A stretch of DNA of 39,559 bases from Lysobacterales bacterium. Lineage in GTDB: Bacteria > Pseudomonadota > Gammaproteobacteria > Xanthomonadales > SZUA-36. The DNA is taken from the NCBI GenBank assembly GCA_028289465.1, contig JANQPM010000052.1, forward strand, positions 1-39,559, read 5' to 3'. A program made the position numbers and the translations under genes. Positions 30,154 to 39,559 of the stretch are shown here, in pieces; within the stretch, counting starts at the first letter, position 1, and the number at the start of each line of letters is the position of its first letter. Under the pieces are notes generated by a model that did no database searches, was not told the origin of the DNA, and saw only the letters and a program-made list of their open reading frames with translations.

Positions 30154-32138
30154 CGGCCGGCCCGGTCCGCGGAATAGATCAGCCAGGTGCCGTTTTCCGT
30201 CCGGCGGGTCCGTGCATCGCCAAGACTTTGTATCAGGCCGGCCTCGACCGGCGAATTCGGCGTGCGGGCCCGCCAGTAGCGGAATACTTTCAGGCGGGGT
30301 GTGATTTGCTCATCATACAACTGGCCCAGATAAACCGGCGCGGACCCGTCTTCCAGTTCCAGCCCGGAGTACCACAGGCGCAGGGATTGAACGCGCTGAT
30401 TGCCGGCCAGCGGCCGGTAAAGACGCAGCGATTCCGGTTGGCCCAGATAGTAGCGTGACGGCAGGTCGAGGCTGTCCCGGTCGGCACGCGGGTTCAGCAT
30501 TTGCAGCAGCCAGGACCAGTCCAGTTCCGGCATCGTCTGCCAGCCCTGAGCCATCAGCCGTTCGCGGACCTGTTCGATATCGCCGGCCATCTGGATATTG
30601 AAGCGCCGCGCCGCCCGGGAACCAAACCGGGTGCGATTTTCCGGCAATTGTTGCCACTGCCGGTCCAGCCACCCGGTCAGCGTTGCGGATTGGCGCTGCG
30701 GCGCCGGGTGTTCGTCCGGCGCGGCGACCCGCGCCGGCTGGACCAGCACCACAGCCGCGGCCAGCGTACCGTAGAACAGCAACATCGGCACGCCGGCGCC
30801 GTACGGATCGCGGGCGCGCTGCCGGTAGGCCAGGCCCATCAGCGCCACCCAGCAACCGCCGAGGAAAAACTGGGTCAGCAGACCGGAAGCCCGGTCGGTG
30901 CCGGAATACAACTGGGCCATTACCAGCAGCACGATCAGCGCGGCAGCGATCAGGTACGGCCAGCGGCGGTATTTGCGCCTGAGGTCCTTTGCGATCATCA
31001 CCGCGAAATAGCCGTATACCGTTGTTGCCAATACCATCGGAGTGTCATTGGCGTTAAGCGAGCGCGGCAACCAGTCGGCCAGATCGGTCGGCTGCTGCAG
31101 CGCCGGTTGCAGCAGCCACTGCAGCGCGATAGCACCGGCTATCGCAACGCCCCAGTGGGCGGCTGCCCGTACGCGTTTTAACAGCAACAGCCAGATCAGA
31201 AAAATCGCGGAAACCGGAAACAGCACATACCAGTCGCTCAGGCGCGATAAATAGGCCATCGCCGGATCGGTGAGATAGCTATGCGCATTGATGGCAACCG
31301 ATGCCGTCCATTGATCCATTGCCAGCGGCACCGCCCTGGCCGGCGTCACGATCAGCAGCACGATCAAAGCCCAGAACGCGACGACCAGGGAAATGCCCAG
31401 CATCGCAACAGACAGCACTTCAGGTTTGGACGGGTCCAGCAGCGAGCCGGTAAAGCGGCCGATAACCGGGTGGCGGTGCGACCAGCGGATCGCGCTGCCC
31501 AGCCAGCGGCCGGAATGGCCGGCGGCCCACTCGTATAGCACACGTACCAGCCACAGGCTGAGCCAGATTGCGGCGACCAATACCGCGACCACCACGGCCA
31601 GCCGGCCGGCATATTCCGCGGCCACTTCCAGCGATGCGCCGAACAGCACGCCGGGCAGCAAATAGGCCGGCGACCAGGTGATCGCAGCCACCGTATCGAC
31701 ACCGAGGAACAGCTTCGGCCGCATACCGAGCATACCGGCGGTGGCCGGCACGATGGGCCGCAACGGGCCGATGAAGCGGCCCAGCAGAATACTTTTGGTT
31801 CCGTGTTTGGCGATAAATTGGCGGCCTTTGTCCAGCGCATCGGGGAACTTCCGGAACGGCCAGATGGCGGCGAGCTGTTCACGGTACCGGTAACCCAGCC
31901 AGTAACTCAGACTGTCGCCCAAAAACGCGCCCAGCGAAGCCCACAGCCAGATGGCGTAGAAATCCAGGCTCTCCAGCCCGATCAGCGCACCGATGCCAAA
32001 CAAGATAAATACGCCCGGAATCAGGATGCCGACCACCGCCAGCGATTCGATAAACGCCACCAGAAAAACCAGCAGCCCGGCCCAGGTCGGGTGCAGCTCA
32101 ACCCAGCTCAGCAGGCCGTCAACGAAACCCGAGTTCAC
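30150..32138 (-). CDS. DedA/PAP2-like/LssY fusion membrane protein, PAP2 part degenerate
   Basis: A 662-residue membrane protein. Residues 1-205 are a DedA/VTT domain (GRFIGPLRPIVPATAGMLGM at 120-139), the class linked to undecaprenyl- or lipid-phosphate flipping. Residues 240-440 align by shape with a PAP2 phosphatase, but the motifs are gone. Where RP is expected there is LQPALQQP (343-350). Where PSGH is expected there is LNANDTP (361-367) before VLATTVYGYFAVMIA. Where LYLGVHWxSD is expected there is QLYSGTDRASG (409-419). Residues 490-662 are an LssY-type C-terminal domain. The start is a GTG at 32138. An intact DedA half with an inactive PAP2 half would make it a transporter or binding protein, not a phosphatase. 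Confidence 0.85.
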   Translation of the reverse strand: MNSGFVDGLLSWVELHPTWAGLLVFLVAFIESLAVVGILIPGVFILFGIGALIGLESLDFYAIWLWASLGAFLGDSLSYWLGYRYREQLAAIWPFRKFPDALDKGRQFIAKHGTKSILLGRFIGPLRPIVPATAGMLGMRPKLFLGVDTVAAITWSPAYLLPGVLFGASLEVAAEYAGRLAVVVAVLVAAIWLSLWLVRVLYEWAAGHSGRWLGSAIRWSHRHPVIGRFTGSLLDPSKPEVLSVAMLGISLVVAFWALIVLLIVTPARAVPLAMDQWTASVAINAHSYLTDPAMAYLSRLSDWYVLFPVSAIFLIWLLLLKRVRAAAHWGVAIAGAIALQWLLQPALQQPTDLADWLPRSLNANDTPMVLATTVYGYFAVMIAKDLRRKYRRWPYLIAAALIVLLVMAQLYSGTDRASGLLTQFFLGGCWVALMGLAYRQRARDPYGAGVPMLLFYGTLAAAVVLVQPARVAAPDEHPAPQRQSATLTGWLDRQWQQLPENRTRFGSRAARRFNIQMAGDIEQVRERLMAQGWQTMPELDWSWLLQMLNPRADRDSLDLPSRYYLGQPESLRLYRPLAGNQRVQSLRLWYSGLELEDGSAPVYLGQLYDEQITPRLKVFRYWRARTPNSPVEAGLIQSLGDARTRRTENGTWLIYSADRAGR

Positions 32139-32291
32139 CGGCAGCCACCCAAATGGCGGAAAAACCGGGCGGAACCGTCATGCCGGGACGCCGAAGCGGT
32201 TATCATAAGGAGCAGTTCGAGCAAGGCATTAAAACCAAAGTGGTGCGTCAGCATCATTTTATCCGTCAAACACGAATAACGCCCATATTCC

Positions 32292-34077
32292 ATGATTGCT
32301 GCAATCAAACGCCACTGGCCGCTGCTGCCGGTTCTGCTGCTGGCGACGCTGATCATCGTCAGAATCGGGCTGGTGCGTGCCGGCATCGGCGCTTATTCCG
32401 ATTGCGCAGACTGCTACGATCGCGCGGTACTGAGTTCGGACGCCTGGCTACTGGCGACGGTTGCGATATTGCTGTTCCTCAGCGGCCGCCAACCGGGCGC
32501 CCGGCCCTGGCGGCTGTTTCAGCGTATCTGCCAGCTCGCGGCCGGCCTGATCCTGCTGCTGTATATCGCCGACCTGTTTGTGACCAAGCAGTTCGGGCTG
32601 CGCCTGTTCTTTCTGGATCTGAAAATATTCGGTCTGGAATTCAGCGCCGTTTGGGATCAGTACGCCGGTTTGATCGGCAATGCCTGGCTGGCCGGCCTGA
32701 GTATTGCGTCGCTGGCGGGCGCGCTGATCGGTCTGGTTTTTCTGCGGCGGAATGACGGGAAAATCACCCGCGGCCTGCTGGCCGGCACTGCGGTTGGCGG
32801 TCTGCTGCTGGGGCTGATGCCGTGGGAGCCGGAATACGTGAACCAGTGGACCTATACCAATTATCTTCAGGCCAATCACCTGAGTTCTGAATCGGTGGCT
32901 TACAGCGGGCCTGCCGCGGATCGCTGGCAACAGCAGATTGCAGCCAGCCGCACGCCCGACTGCGCGCCCGGGGACCACGAACGCCGCAATGTGGTGGTGC
33001 TGATTCTGGAGTCCTGGTCGATGATGCATAGCCGGCTGTTCAGCGGTATTCACGACTGGACGCCGGGCCTGGACCGAGTCGCTCAGCAGCATACCCGCTA
33101 CGAGCAATTCCATGCCGGCGGCTTCAGCACCTCCGAAGGCCTGGTCTACCTGCTGGGCGGAGTGCAGCTATGGGCGCCGTTCAAGCATTTAATGGATGCG
33201 GCGGCCTACGATGAGGCCTGGCATATCGGCGACAGCCTGCCGCAGGTCTTCAAGCAGCACGGCTATACCACCGCGTTTCTGACCACCGGCCCGCTGGGCT
33301 TTTTAAACAAAGGCGATTGGCTGGCCAGCCTTGGCTTTGGCTATATCGAAGGCAATCAGCATCCGTTTTACGATTCATTTCCGAAAATCTCCTTCCATGC
33401 GGCCAGCGATGAAGCGCTTTATCAGCGCGCCGGCCAATGGATTGCCGAGAAGAAGTCCGCAGAACGGAGCGATCCGTATCTGCTGGTGCTGGAGACGGTA
33501 TCCACCCATCAGCCCTATGTGGACCCGGTCAGCCGGGAGCGCTCGATGGAAAAGGCGTTCCGATATATGGATCAAACGGCGGCGGCCTTCTATGACCAGC
33601 TGCAGCGGAACGGGTTCTTCGAAAATGGCATTCTGCTGATTGTCAGCGATCATCGGGTGATGAGCCCGGTGATTGCCGCGGAACACCAGCGCTTCGGCCG
33701 CGAAGCGCGCTCTTTGGTGCCGATGATACTGGTCGACCCGCGGCGACCTGCCGGCGAGGTCGTGGGCCAGACACTGCATCAGGGCGACCTGAGGCCGTCT
33801 TTTTCCCGCTGGCTCGGCGCGGAGCATTGTTTTCTGGGTCTGGAATCGGATATTTTCAGCCGCACCGATCCTCGCGCCAATTGCGCGCTGCATGCCGTCG
33901 GCTCCGAGCGCGGCCGGGTGGATGTGAACTGCCCTGCCGGCCACGGCAGCGTAAAACTGGATGGCGACAGTACACGCTTTGTCGACCAGACAGACCTGAG
34001 TTCGCAACAACAGCAGGACATATTGATGCACATTGCCGAGCAGCGCCTGCTCGGCTTATCACGAAAGGCAAGCGACC

Positions 34078-34097
<20 letters not shown>
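32292..34097 (+). CDS. sulfatase-fold membrane transferase (LTA synthase-like)
   Basis: A 601-residue protein with five or so N-terminal helices and a C-terminal alkaline-phosphatase-superfamily domain. Metal and catalytic positions are visible: Glu240 in VVLILESWSMMHSR, Ser279/Thr280 in HAGGFSTSEGLVYL, His406 in VSTHQPYVDP, and Asp453-His454 in LLIVSDHRVM. The spacing matches LtaS-type enzymes (Glu-Thr-Asp-His), which move phosphoglycerol or phosphoethanolamine onto envelope glycans. The substrate here is unknown. ATG 32292 has no good Shine-Dalgarno. The SDR gene overlaps its end by 20 bp, which suggests one operon with the two genes that follow. Confidence 0.85.
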
Positions 34098-34947
<850 letters not shown>

Positions 34948-34969
34948 GTTCCTATCGGCTCGCTGATCG

Positions 34970-36103
34970 GTGGCCAGACACCAGTACATCGATGCGCTGA
35001 CCGGTCTGCGCGGTTTTGCCGCGTTCTGGGTGTTCTGCCACCATGCCCGCGCACTGGCCGGATTTCCGGCTGTCGAACTGGACCTTGGTGGCTGGCAGGT
35101 CAACCTGGCCTTTTTCTTCAATATCGGCTGGGCCGGCGTGGATATCTTCTTTGTGCTGTCCGGTTTTCTGCTGAGCCCGCCGTTTGTTCAATGGCGGCTG
35201 TTTGACGGCCCGCAACCAAATCTCGGCCGGTACCTGAAGCGGCGGGTATTGCGGGTATTTCCGGCCTACTGGTTTGAACTGGCGGTGTTGCTGGCGGTCG
35301 GTGGCTGGTTCGGCATTCAGCGCAGCCTGTCCGGCGGTGAACTGCTGGCCCACGCTGCGATGTTCTTCAATATCGGGCCGGAGCCGGTGCGGCCGCTGGT
35401 CGGCCTGTGGTGGACGTTGCCGGTGGAGTTGTCGTTCTACCTGCTGTTGCCGCTGCTGGCAGTGGTCATGAGACCGCGTACCTGGCTGCTGTGGATCGGG
35501 CTGCTGCTGATCCTGAGCTATCTGTATCGGTATTGGGCCGCGATGCATTTTCTAGAGCGGCCGATTCCGGAAGTGGTGCTGGCGGTCGAGCAATTGCCGG
35601 GCAAGCTGCCGGAATTCCTGCTCGGCACGCTGGCCGCATACGGCGTTATCCGCTGGAAGGCTGTGCGGCCCGGCATTGCAGATGGGCTGGTAGTGGTCGG
35701 CGCAGTATTGTTCTGGGGCTATCTGTGGTCGATCGCGGCGTTCGGCGGCAACGACTACTGGCGTGGCCACGCCCTGCTCTATTGGGCGCCGTTCGCAAAC
35801 GGCGCGGCCCTGGCATTGGTGATTGCCGGGCTGTACTGGGGCAGCCGCATCGGCCGCTGGCTGTTTGCGAACCGGGCCGTGCTGTTCGTCGGGCTGGTCA
35901 GCTACAGCTTCTACCTATGGCATTTCCCGCTGATCCGGAAAAGTACCCGTTTGATGGACGAGCACGGCTGGGAGGTCGGCTTCGGGATCAAATTTCTGCT
36001 GTTCCTTGCGCTGTCCCTGCTGGTCAGCGCGTTCAGCTATTATTGGATCGAGCGGCCGTTCGTGAAGCGCCGCCGGCCCCCGGTTCAGCCGGTCAGCACC
36101 TGA
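34970..36103 (+). CDS. acyltransferase 3 (OafA/YrhL) family membrane protein
   Basis: A 377-residue membrane acyltransferase with about ten helices. It begins [20 protein letters not shown], the typical ALTGLRGxAAxxVxxxH start, with His-His near residue 24. Other landmarks are [36 protein letters not shown] and [20 protein letters not shown]. These enzymes add acyl groups to surface glycans or lipid-linked sugars. It is last of a three-gene cluster with the sulfatase and the SDR, pointing to envelope modification. The start is a GTG at 34970. Its last 19 bp overlap the hemL gene on the other strand. Confidence 0.9.
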   Translation: MARHQYIDALTGLRGFAAFWVFCHHARALAGFPAVELDLGGWQVNLAFFFNIGWAGVDIFFVLSGFLLSPPFVQWRLFDGPQPNLGRYLKRRVLRVFPAYWFELAVLLAVGGWFGIQRSLSGGELLAHAAMFFNIGPEPVRPLVGLWWTLPVELSFYLLLPLLAVVMRPRTWLLWIGLLLILSYLYRYWAAMHFLERPIPEVVLAVEQLPGKLPEFLLGTLAAYGVIRWKAVRPGIADGLVVVGAVLFWGYLWSIAAFGGNDYWRGHALLYWAPFANGAALALVIAGLYWGSRIGRWLFANRAVLFVGLVSYSFYLWHFPLIRKSTRLMDEHGWEVGFGIKFLLFLALSLLVSAFSYYWIERPFVKRRRPPVQPVST

Positions 36104-37368
36104 AACGCCTCGGCGGCCGCGCCGATGGTTTGCTGCAGATCGGCATCCTCATGCGCTTGCGAGACAAAGCCGGCCTCATAGGCCGATGGCGCCAGGTAGA
36201 TTCCACGTTCCAGCATCAGATGGAAGAAGCGCTTGAAGGCGTCGATATCGCAGGCGGTTGCCTGTTGAAAATTGCTTACCGTCGGCTGGTCGGTAAAAAA
36301 CAGTCCGAACATGCCGCCGACGGCAGTCACGGTCAGCGGCACGCCGGCCCGGTCGGCCGCCGCGCTGATGCCGGCGGTCAGAGCTGCGGTTTTCCGTTCC
36401 AGCGCCTCGTAGAAGCCCGGTTCGGTAATCAGTTCCAGATTGGCCAGCCCGGCGGCCATCGCGACCGGGTTGCCGGACAGCGTGCCGGCCTGGTAGACCG
36501 GACCGGACGGGGCGACCAGTTCCATGTACTCGTGCCGGCCGCCGAACGCGCCGACCGGCATGCCGCCGCCGATCACTTTGCCGTAAGTGCACAAGTCCGC
36601 CGTTACGCCGTAGACCGCCTGCGCGCCGCCCAGTGCGATGCGGAATCCGGTCATCACTTCATCGAAAATCAATAAGCTGCCATGCTGGTCGCACAACCGG
36701 CGCAAGCCCTGCAAGAAGCCGTCGGCCGGCGGAATGCAGTTCATATTGCCGGCCACCGGTTCGACGATGATAGCCGCCACCTGTTCGCCTTGCCCGGCCA
36801 TCGCCCGCTCGACCGCGGCCAGATCGTTATATGGCAGGGTCAGGGTCAGGTCGGCCGTGGCTGCCGGCACGCCGGGCGAATTCGGAATGCCCAGGGTCAG
36901 CGCACCGCTGCCGGCCTTGACCAGGAACCCGTCCGCATGGCCGTGATAGCAGCCTTCGAATTTGATCAGCAGATCCCTGCCGGTGGAGGCACGCGCGACC
37001 CGAATCGCGCTCATGGTCGCTTCCGTGCCGGAATTCACCATGCGCACCATATCCATTTGCGGGATCAGCTCGCACAGCCGTTCGGCCATCGTGACTTCGT
37101 CCGGTGCCGGCGCGCCGAAGCTTAGGCCTTTGGCCGCCGCCCGCTGAACCGCGGCGACGATTTTCGGGTGCGAGTGACCGGCAATCATCGGCCCCCAGGA
37201 CCCCACATAGTCGATGTACTGCCGGCCTTCGACATCGAACAGATATGGGCCTTTGGCCGCGGCGAAGAAAACCGGGTCGCCGCCGACGCCGTTAAATGCC
37301 CGGACCGGTGAATTAACCCCGCCCGGGATACGCGCCCGGGCACGGCTCAGTAGTTCGTCATTTCTCAT
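36085..37368 (-). CDS. hemL: glutamate-1-semialdehyde 2,1-aminomutase HemL
   Basis: A 427-residue PLP enzyme that turns glutamate-1-semialdehyde into 5-aminolevulinate, the first committed tetrapyrrole precursor in the C5 pathway. The start [50 protein letters not shown], the [11 protein letters not shown] strand and the PLP Lys264 in [13 protein letters not shown] are all standard. [20 protein letters not shown] is typical too. ATG 37368 lies inside the last codons of thiE (11 bp overlap), so the two are probably co-translated. The length is normal. The 3' end is convergent with, and overlaps, the acyltransferase gene. Confidence 0.97.
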   Translation of the reverse strand: MRNDELLSRARARIPGGVNSPVRAFNGVGGDPVFFAAAKGPYLFDVEGRQYIDYVGSWGPMIAGHSHPKIVAAVQRAAAKGLSFGAPAPDEVTMAERLCELIPQMDMVRMVNSGTEATMSAIRVARASTGRDLLIKFEGCYHGHADGFLVKAGSGALTLGIPNSPGVPAATADLTLTLPYNDLAAVERAMAGQGEQVAAIIVEPVAGNMNCIPPADGFLQGLRRLCDQHGSLLIFDEVMTGFRIALGGAQAVYGVTADLCTYGKVIGGGMPVGAFGGRHEYMELVAPSGPVYQAGTLSGNPVAMAAGLANLELITEPGFYEALERKTAALTAGISAAADRAGVPLTVTAVGGMFGLFFTDQPTVSNFQQATACDIDAFKRFFHLMLERGIYLAPSAYEAGFVSQAHEDADLQQTIGAAAEAFQVLTG

Positions 37369-38047
37369 GCAGTATTTGTCCGTTGTCGGTCTCGAAACGC
37401 GTCTCGAATAATGCGGCGAAAGCACGGCTGCGCCGGCGTTCTTCGCCCGGCGCGAAAACCCCGGAAATGACCGCCAGCATATCGGCGCCCGCGTCGATCA
37501 CCACCGCGCCATTCTCCGGAGTGATGCCGCCGATTGCAACGATGGGACAGTCGAACCGCAGCTTCGCCCAGCCGATCAGCGACAGCGGGCAGACAGCGGC
37601 ATCGGGCTTGGTCGCGGTCGGGAATACCGAACCGAACGCCAGGTAGTCTGCACCGTCGGCCAGCGCGTTTTCGGCCCGCTCCGGTCGGTTGTAGCAAGAT
37701 GCGCCGATTGTCACGTGCGGACCGAGCGCGGCCCGCGCCGCCCGAATGTCACCGTCGTGCTCGCCGAGATGCAGGCCGTCGGCTTCGGCCGCGGCGGCCA
37801 GTTCCAGGCTGTCGTTGACAATCAGCGGCCGCCGGTAGGACCGGCAGAGCGTTTTCAGGCGTTTGACAAAAACTTCGGCCGACTTGGGATTTGCCGTTTT
37901 GTCCCGATATTGAATGGCGGCGGCACCTTCCCGCAGGACTGCGTCGATCCTTGCCAGGCTCGACCGGCCGCCCGACCGGTCGTTCACCTCGGGGGTGATT
38001 CCGTCCGGGGTGATGGCATACAATCCCCGCCAATTGAATGGGCTCAT
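37358..38047 (-). CDS. thiE: thiamine phosphate synthase ThiE
   Basis: A 229-residue TIM-barrel enzyme that joins the thiazole and pyrimidine units into thiamine phosphate. It starts [18 protein letters not shown], then [54 protein letters not shown] and [20 protein letters not shown]. The motifs QYRDK, VND and GSVFPT are those of the family. ATG 38047 has GGAG nine bases upstream, whereas the GTG at 38053 would overlap the Shine-Dalgarno. No TPP riboswitch is seen upstream; instead there is a short tandem repeat. It is first in the pair with hemL. Confidence 0.93.
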   Translation of the reverse strand: MSPFNWRGLYAITPDGITPEVNDRSGGRSSLARIDAVLREGAAAIQYRDKTANPKSAEVFVKRLKTLCRSYRRPLIVNDSLELAAAAEADGLHLGEHDGDIRAARAALGPHVTIGASCYNRPERAENALADGADYLAFGSVFPTATKPDAAVCPLSLIGWAKLRFDCPIVAIGGITPENGAVVIDAGADMLAVISGVFAPGEERRRSRAFAALFETRFETDNGQILHEK

Positions 38048-38050
38048 ATA

Positions 38051-38107
38051 CACGGACTCCTAAAGTATATGGACTCTTGGGCACATGGACCCCAAGTACA
38101 TGGATCC
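38051..38107. repeat. four degenerate tandem copies of a 15-17 bp unit upstream of thiE
   Basis: On the minus strand (thiE direction) the units start TCC-RTG/RTA: TCCATGTACTTGGGG, TCCATGTGCCCAAGAG, TCCATATACTTTAGGAG and TCCGTGTATATGAG. On the plus strand the repeated core GGAC(T/C)C begins at 38054, 38071, 38087 and 38102 (periods 17, 16 and 15). The last unit supplies the thiE Shine-Dalgarno and start. A small hairpin CTTGGG/CCCAAG (38076-38096) lies across units 2-3. An ATG in the first unit opens a 13-codon frame ending just before thiE. Confidence 0.65.
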
Positions 38108-38210
38108 GGGGCAAGAATGAATCAGAGTGCGGCCGGGCGCGCTAATTCCGGGGCCGCATTTTAACACGGAGCGAATGGCCTGCCGGCCAGTTCCGGGCAG
38201 GAGATAGAGT

Positions 38211-38390
38211 TTGAACGACAACGCGTATAAAACCTGGATGTGTATCGTCTGCGGATGGCTTTACAGTGAGGAAGCCGGCGCACCTGACGAAGGTATAGCG
38301 CCGGGAACCCGCTGGGAAGATGTGCCCGAATACTGGACCTGCCCGGACTGCGGCGCCGGCAAGGAAGACTTCGAAATGGTGGAAATCTAG
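38211..38390 (+). CDS. rubredoxin
   Basis: A 59-residue rubredoxin, a small one-iron electron carrier. The iron ligands are in MCIVCGWLYSEEAGAPDEGI (Cys11, Cys14) and YWTCPDCGAGKEDFEMV (Cys44, Cys47), with aromatic residues at the usual places. The start is a TTG at 38211, preceded by GGAG; there is no in-frame ATG before Met10, which lies inside the first iron-binding loop and would lose the N-terminal strand. It is divergent from thiE, 163 bp away. The PspC-domain gene follows after 12 bp. A likely partner is a reductase or hydroxylase elsewhere in the genome. Confidence 0.95.
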   Translation: MNDNAYKTWMCIVCGWLYSEEAGAPDEGIAPGTRWEDVPEYWTCPDCGAGKEDFEMVEI

Positions 38391-38402
38391 GCGGACCGGC
38401 CG

Positions 38403-38597
38403 ATGGGGAAAAACGGCGGTCTGACGCGTTCGAAAAACCGCGTTCTCGGCGGCGTATGCGCAGGTATCGCCGAACACTTCGGCTGGTCGGTAACCGGAAC
38501 CCGGGCAGGCTATGTGCTGGTTTCCATTCTTTCCGCGGCTTTTCCCGGATTGATCGCCTACCTGGTGCTGTGGCTGGTATTGCCGCAGCGGCGATAA
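38403..38597 (+). CDS. PspC-domain membrane protein
   Basis: A 64-residue protein that is a bare PspC domain. The start RSKNRVLGGVCAGIAEHFGW is the family signature, followed by one helix (YVLVSILSAAFPGLIAYLVLW) and a basic end LPQRR. In enteric bacteria PspC belongs to the phage-shock response and senses membrane damage; small stand-alone PspC proteins are common and less studied. ATG 38403 lies 12 bp after the rubredoxin stop, so one transcript is likely. No pspA or pspB is near. Confidence 0.88.
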   Translation: MGKNGGLTRSKNRVLGGVCAGIAEHFGWSVTGTRAGYVLVSILSAAFPGLIAYLVLWLVLPQRR

Positions 38598-38615
38598 ACG
38601 ACAGGAGCGGCAGCG

Positions 38616-39359
38616 TCAGGCTCTTAGAATACCGCTGTATACCCGGCCGTTTTCCTGCAAGCGAAACCAGCGGCCTGCCGGGCCGGCAGAATCCGGAGTA
38701 AAGCGCTCCCGCCGCGGCAGCGTATTGGCAGCGGCGGACGGGCAGCCCAGCCAGAGCCCGCTGCGGTCCGTATGCCGAAACGCATGGTGGATATGTCCCC
38801 AGCCGACGGCCTTGATCTTGTCGGTACCGGTTACCAGCTCCCGCAACGCACGGCCGTCTTCCAGCCCGTACCGATCGATCCAACGGCTGCCGACCAGGAT
38901 CGGCTGATGATGCAGAAACACAATCGCATGGTCTTCAGCCTGAGTGCTTATTCGTTCGTCCAGCGCTGTAATCTGGTCGGCGGAAAGACCTCCCGACGGC
39001 CGGTCCGGTATGGTCGAATCCAGCATATGGATATGCCAGCCGCGCTGCGCATGCGAGCCGAGCCGTTCGATGGCCATGTCGCCGAGCGCGGCCCGCATCG
39101 TCTGCGGGTCGTCATGGTTTCCGGGCAGGCAGAACACCGCCGCGCCGACATCGGCCAGAACACGCCGAATCAGCGCATAGGAAGCTGCGCTGGCGTCTTC
39201 CGACAAATCGCCGGTGGCAATCAGTACATCCGGTTGAAAACAGGCCAGCGCCCGAATCAGGCGCTCGGTATTGGCCAGCGCCGGCTGTCCGCGGTAACGC
39301 GCACCGGGGTCTGCGGCGATATGGAAATCGCTGATCTGAACCAATCGTAAATCCGGCAT
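38616..39359 (-). CDS. metallophosphoesterase, CpdA-like (class III cyclic nucleotide type)
   Basis: A 247-residue calcineurin-fold phosphodiesterase. The metal ligands are all present: Asp11 and His13 in LVQISDFHIA, Asp51 in LIATGDLSED, Asn81-His82 in CLPGNHDDPQ, His in IVFLHHQPILV, and GWGHIHHAF. The order and spacing match bacterial CpdA (3',5'-cAMP phosphodiesterase), but such motifs also occur in other phosphoesterases. ATG 39359 (MPDLRLVQISDFH) is the natural start; the frame is open further upstream into the repeat region. It is convergent with the PspC gene, 18 bp apart. Confidence 0.87.
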   Translation of the reverse strand: MPDLRLVQISDFHIAADPGARYRGQPALANTERLIRALACFQPDVLIATGDLSEDASAASYALIRRVLADVGAAVFCLPGNHDDPQTMRAALGDMAIERLGSHAQRGWHIHMLDSTIPDRPSGGLSADQITALDERISTQAEDHAIVFLHHQPILVGSRWIDRYGLEDGRALRELVTGTDKIKAVGWGHIHHAFRHTDRSGLWLGCPSAAANTLPRRERFTPDSAGPAGRWFRLQENGRVYSGILRA

Positions 39360-39372
39360 CCGGACATTGTAC

Positions 39373-39559
39373 AAGGAGTTTCGCGCCCGCTTCTTTCGTC
39401 CGGTGGACGAAAACCGCAACCGCACGCCCTAACGACTTCCCAGTCTAGCTTCTTTCCTGACGGAAAACCGCCAGACTGTCCAGCCGGGGCTACGACGTAC
39501 AACTAACGCACGACCCCTCTGGTGCCGCTCGCGCTGCTCGCTCACCCAACCGGGGTCCG
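39373..39559 (-). repeat. long copy of the dispersed repeat with internal duplication, cut by the window end
   Basis: The reverse complement matches 20408-20522 on both flanks but has about 67 more bases in the middle. The extra part contains a second hairpin of the same design. Hairpin one: GCTTC (39389-39393), stem TTTCGTCC-GGT-GGACGAAA, ACCGC. Hairpin two: GCTTC (39448-39452), stem TTTCC-TGAC-GGAAA, ACCGCC, with outer arms CAGTCT/AGACTG (39441-39478). The extra bases are therefore best read as a diverged internal duplication. Confidence 0.8.

Noticed and set aside
34970..36675. 422-codon frame overlapping acyltransferase and hemL
   Set aside because: It is a shadow frame running through two well-supported genes on different strands.
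37749..38150. TPP riboswitch in front of thiE
   Set aside because: The conserved CUGAGA and related core elements of the TPP riboswitch are not seen; the leader is a short tandem repeat.

Overview
The window reads as a GC-rich gammaproteobacterial chromosome, most likely from the Xanthomonadales/Chromatiales neighbourhood and perhaps Wenzhouxiangellaceae-like. This is an inference. It rests on a short LID-less adenylate kinase beside a phosphofructokinase with the PPi-type Lys motif and near mpl, on cmoA-cmoB, on hemL-thiE beside a rubredoxin, and on secreted proteins with lamin-tail or LVIVD-type domains. No rRNA, tRNA, CRISPR, phage or intact transposase gene was seen.

Layout. 0.26-4.0 kb: secreted LVIVD-repeat protein, class I glutamine amidotransferase, a DUF6498-like membrane protein and a metaxin-like GST. 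4.3-5.7 kb: qmcA-nfeD membrane pair. 6.0-7.7 kb: cmoA-cmoB, which make the cmo5U34 wobble modification of tRNA. 7.8-20.2 kb: an accessory stretch, almost all on the minus strand, of small enzymes (FAD monooxygenase, GFA protein, beta-carbonic anhydrase, VOC, isochorismatase-like, MGMT-like, HxlR regulator with a divergent cytochrome P460, two serine hydrolases, ATP-pyrophosphatase, alpha/beta hydrolase). It also holds two decayed genes, a serine hydrolase with its middle missing and a GNAT stump. 20.6-24.8 kb: a very large secreted nuclease with four lamin-tail domains and an Asp/Gly tail. 25.3-30.2 kb: the housekeeping block pfk, adk, tusA-like, membrane protein, mpl and LON-domain protein. 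30.1-36.1 kb: envelope genes, namely a DedA/PAP2-like/LssY fusion and an overlapping sulfatase-SDR-acyltransferase set. 36.1-39.4 kb: hemL-thiE, divergent rubredoxin and PspC genes, and a CpdA-type phosphodiesterase.

The most unusual feature is not a gene. Many longer intergenic gaps hold pieces of a mosaic family of structured repeats. One module has conserved flanks (GCTTC on one side, ACCGCC on the other) around a stem whose bases differ from copy to copy while pairing is kept. A second is a REPIN-like pair of inverted REPs, present twice with related inner sequence. A third is a GC-rich CCCGC-loop-GCGGG module, and a fourth is a roughly 120 bp unit found at 20.4 kb and at the right edge. 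The order of modules is partly conserved between the 4.1 kb and 25.1 kb loci.

Other points of interest are a PAP2-like domain that appears to have lost all its catalytic motifs, near-identical lamin-tail triplication in the nuclease, a four-copy degenerate repeat of about 16 bp in front of thiE, and a perfect operator-like palindrome between HxlR and cytochrome P460. Functions are assigned by recognising motifs in the translated sequence; no database search was possible.
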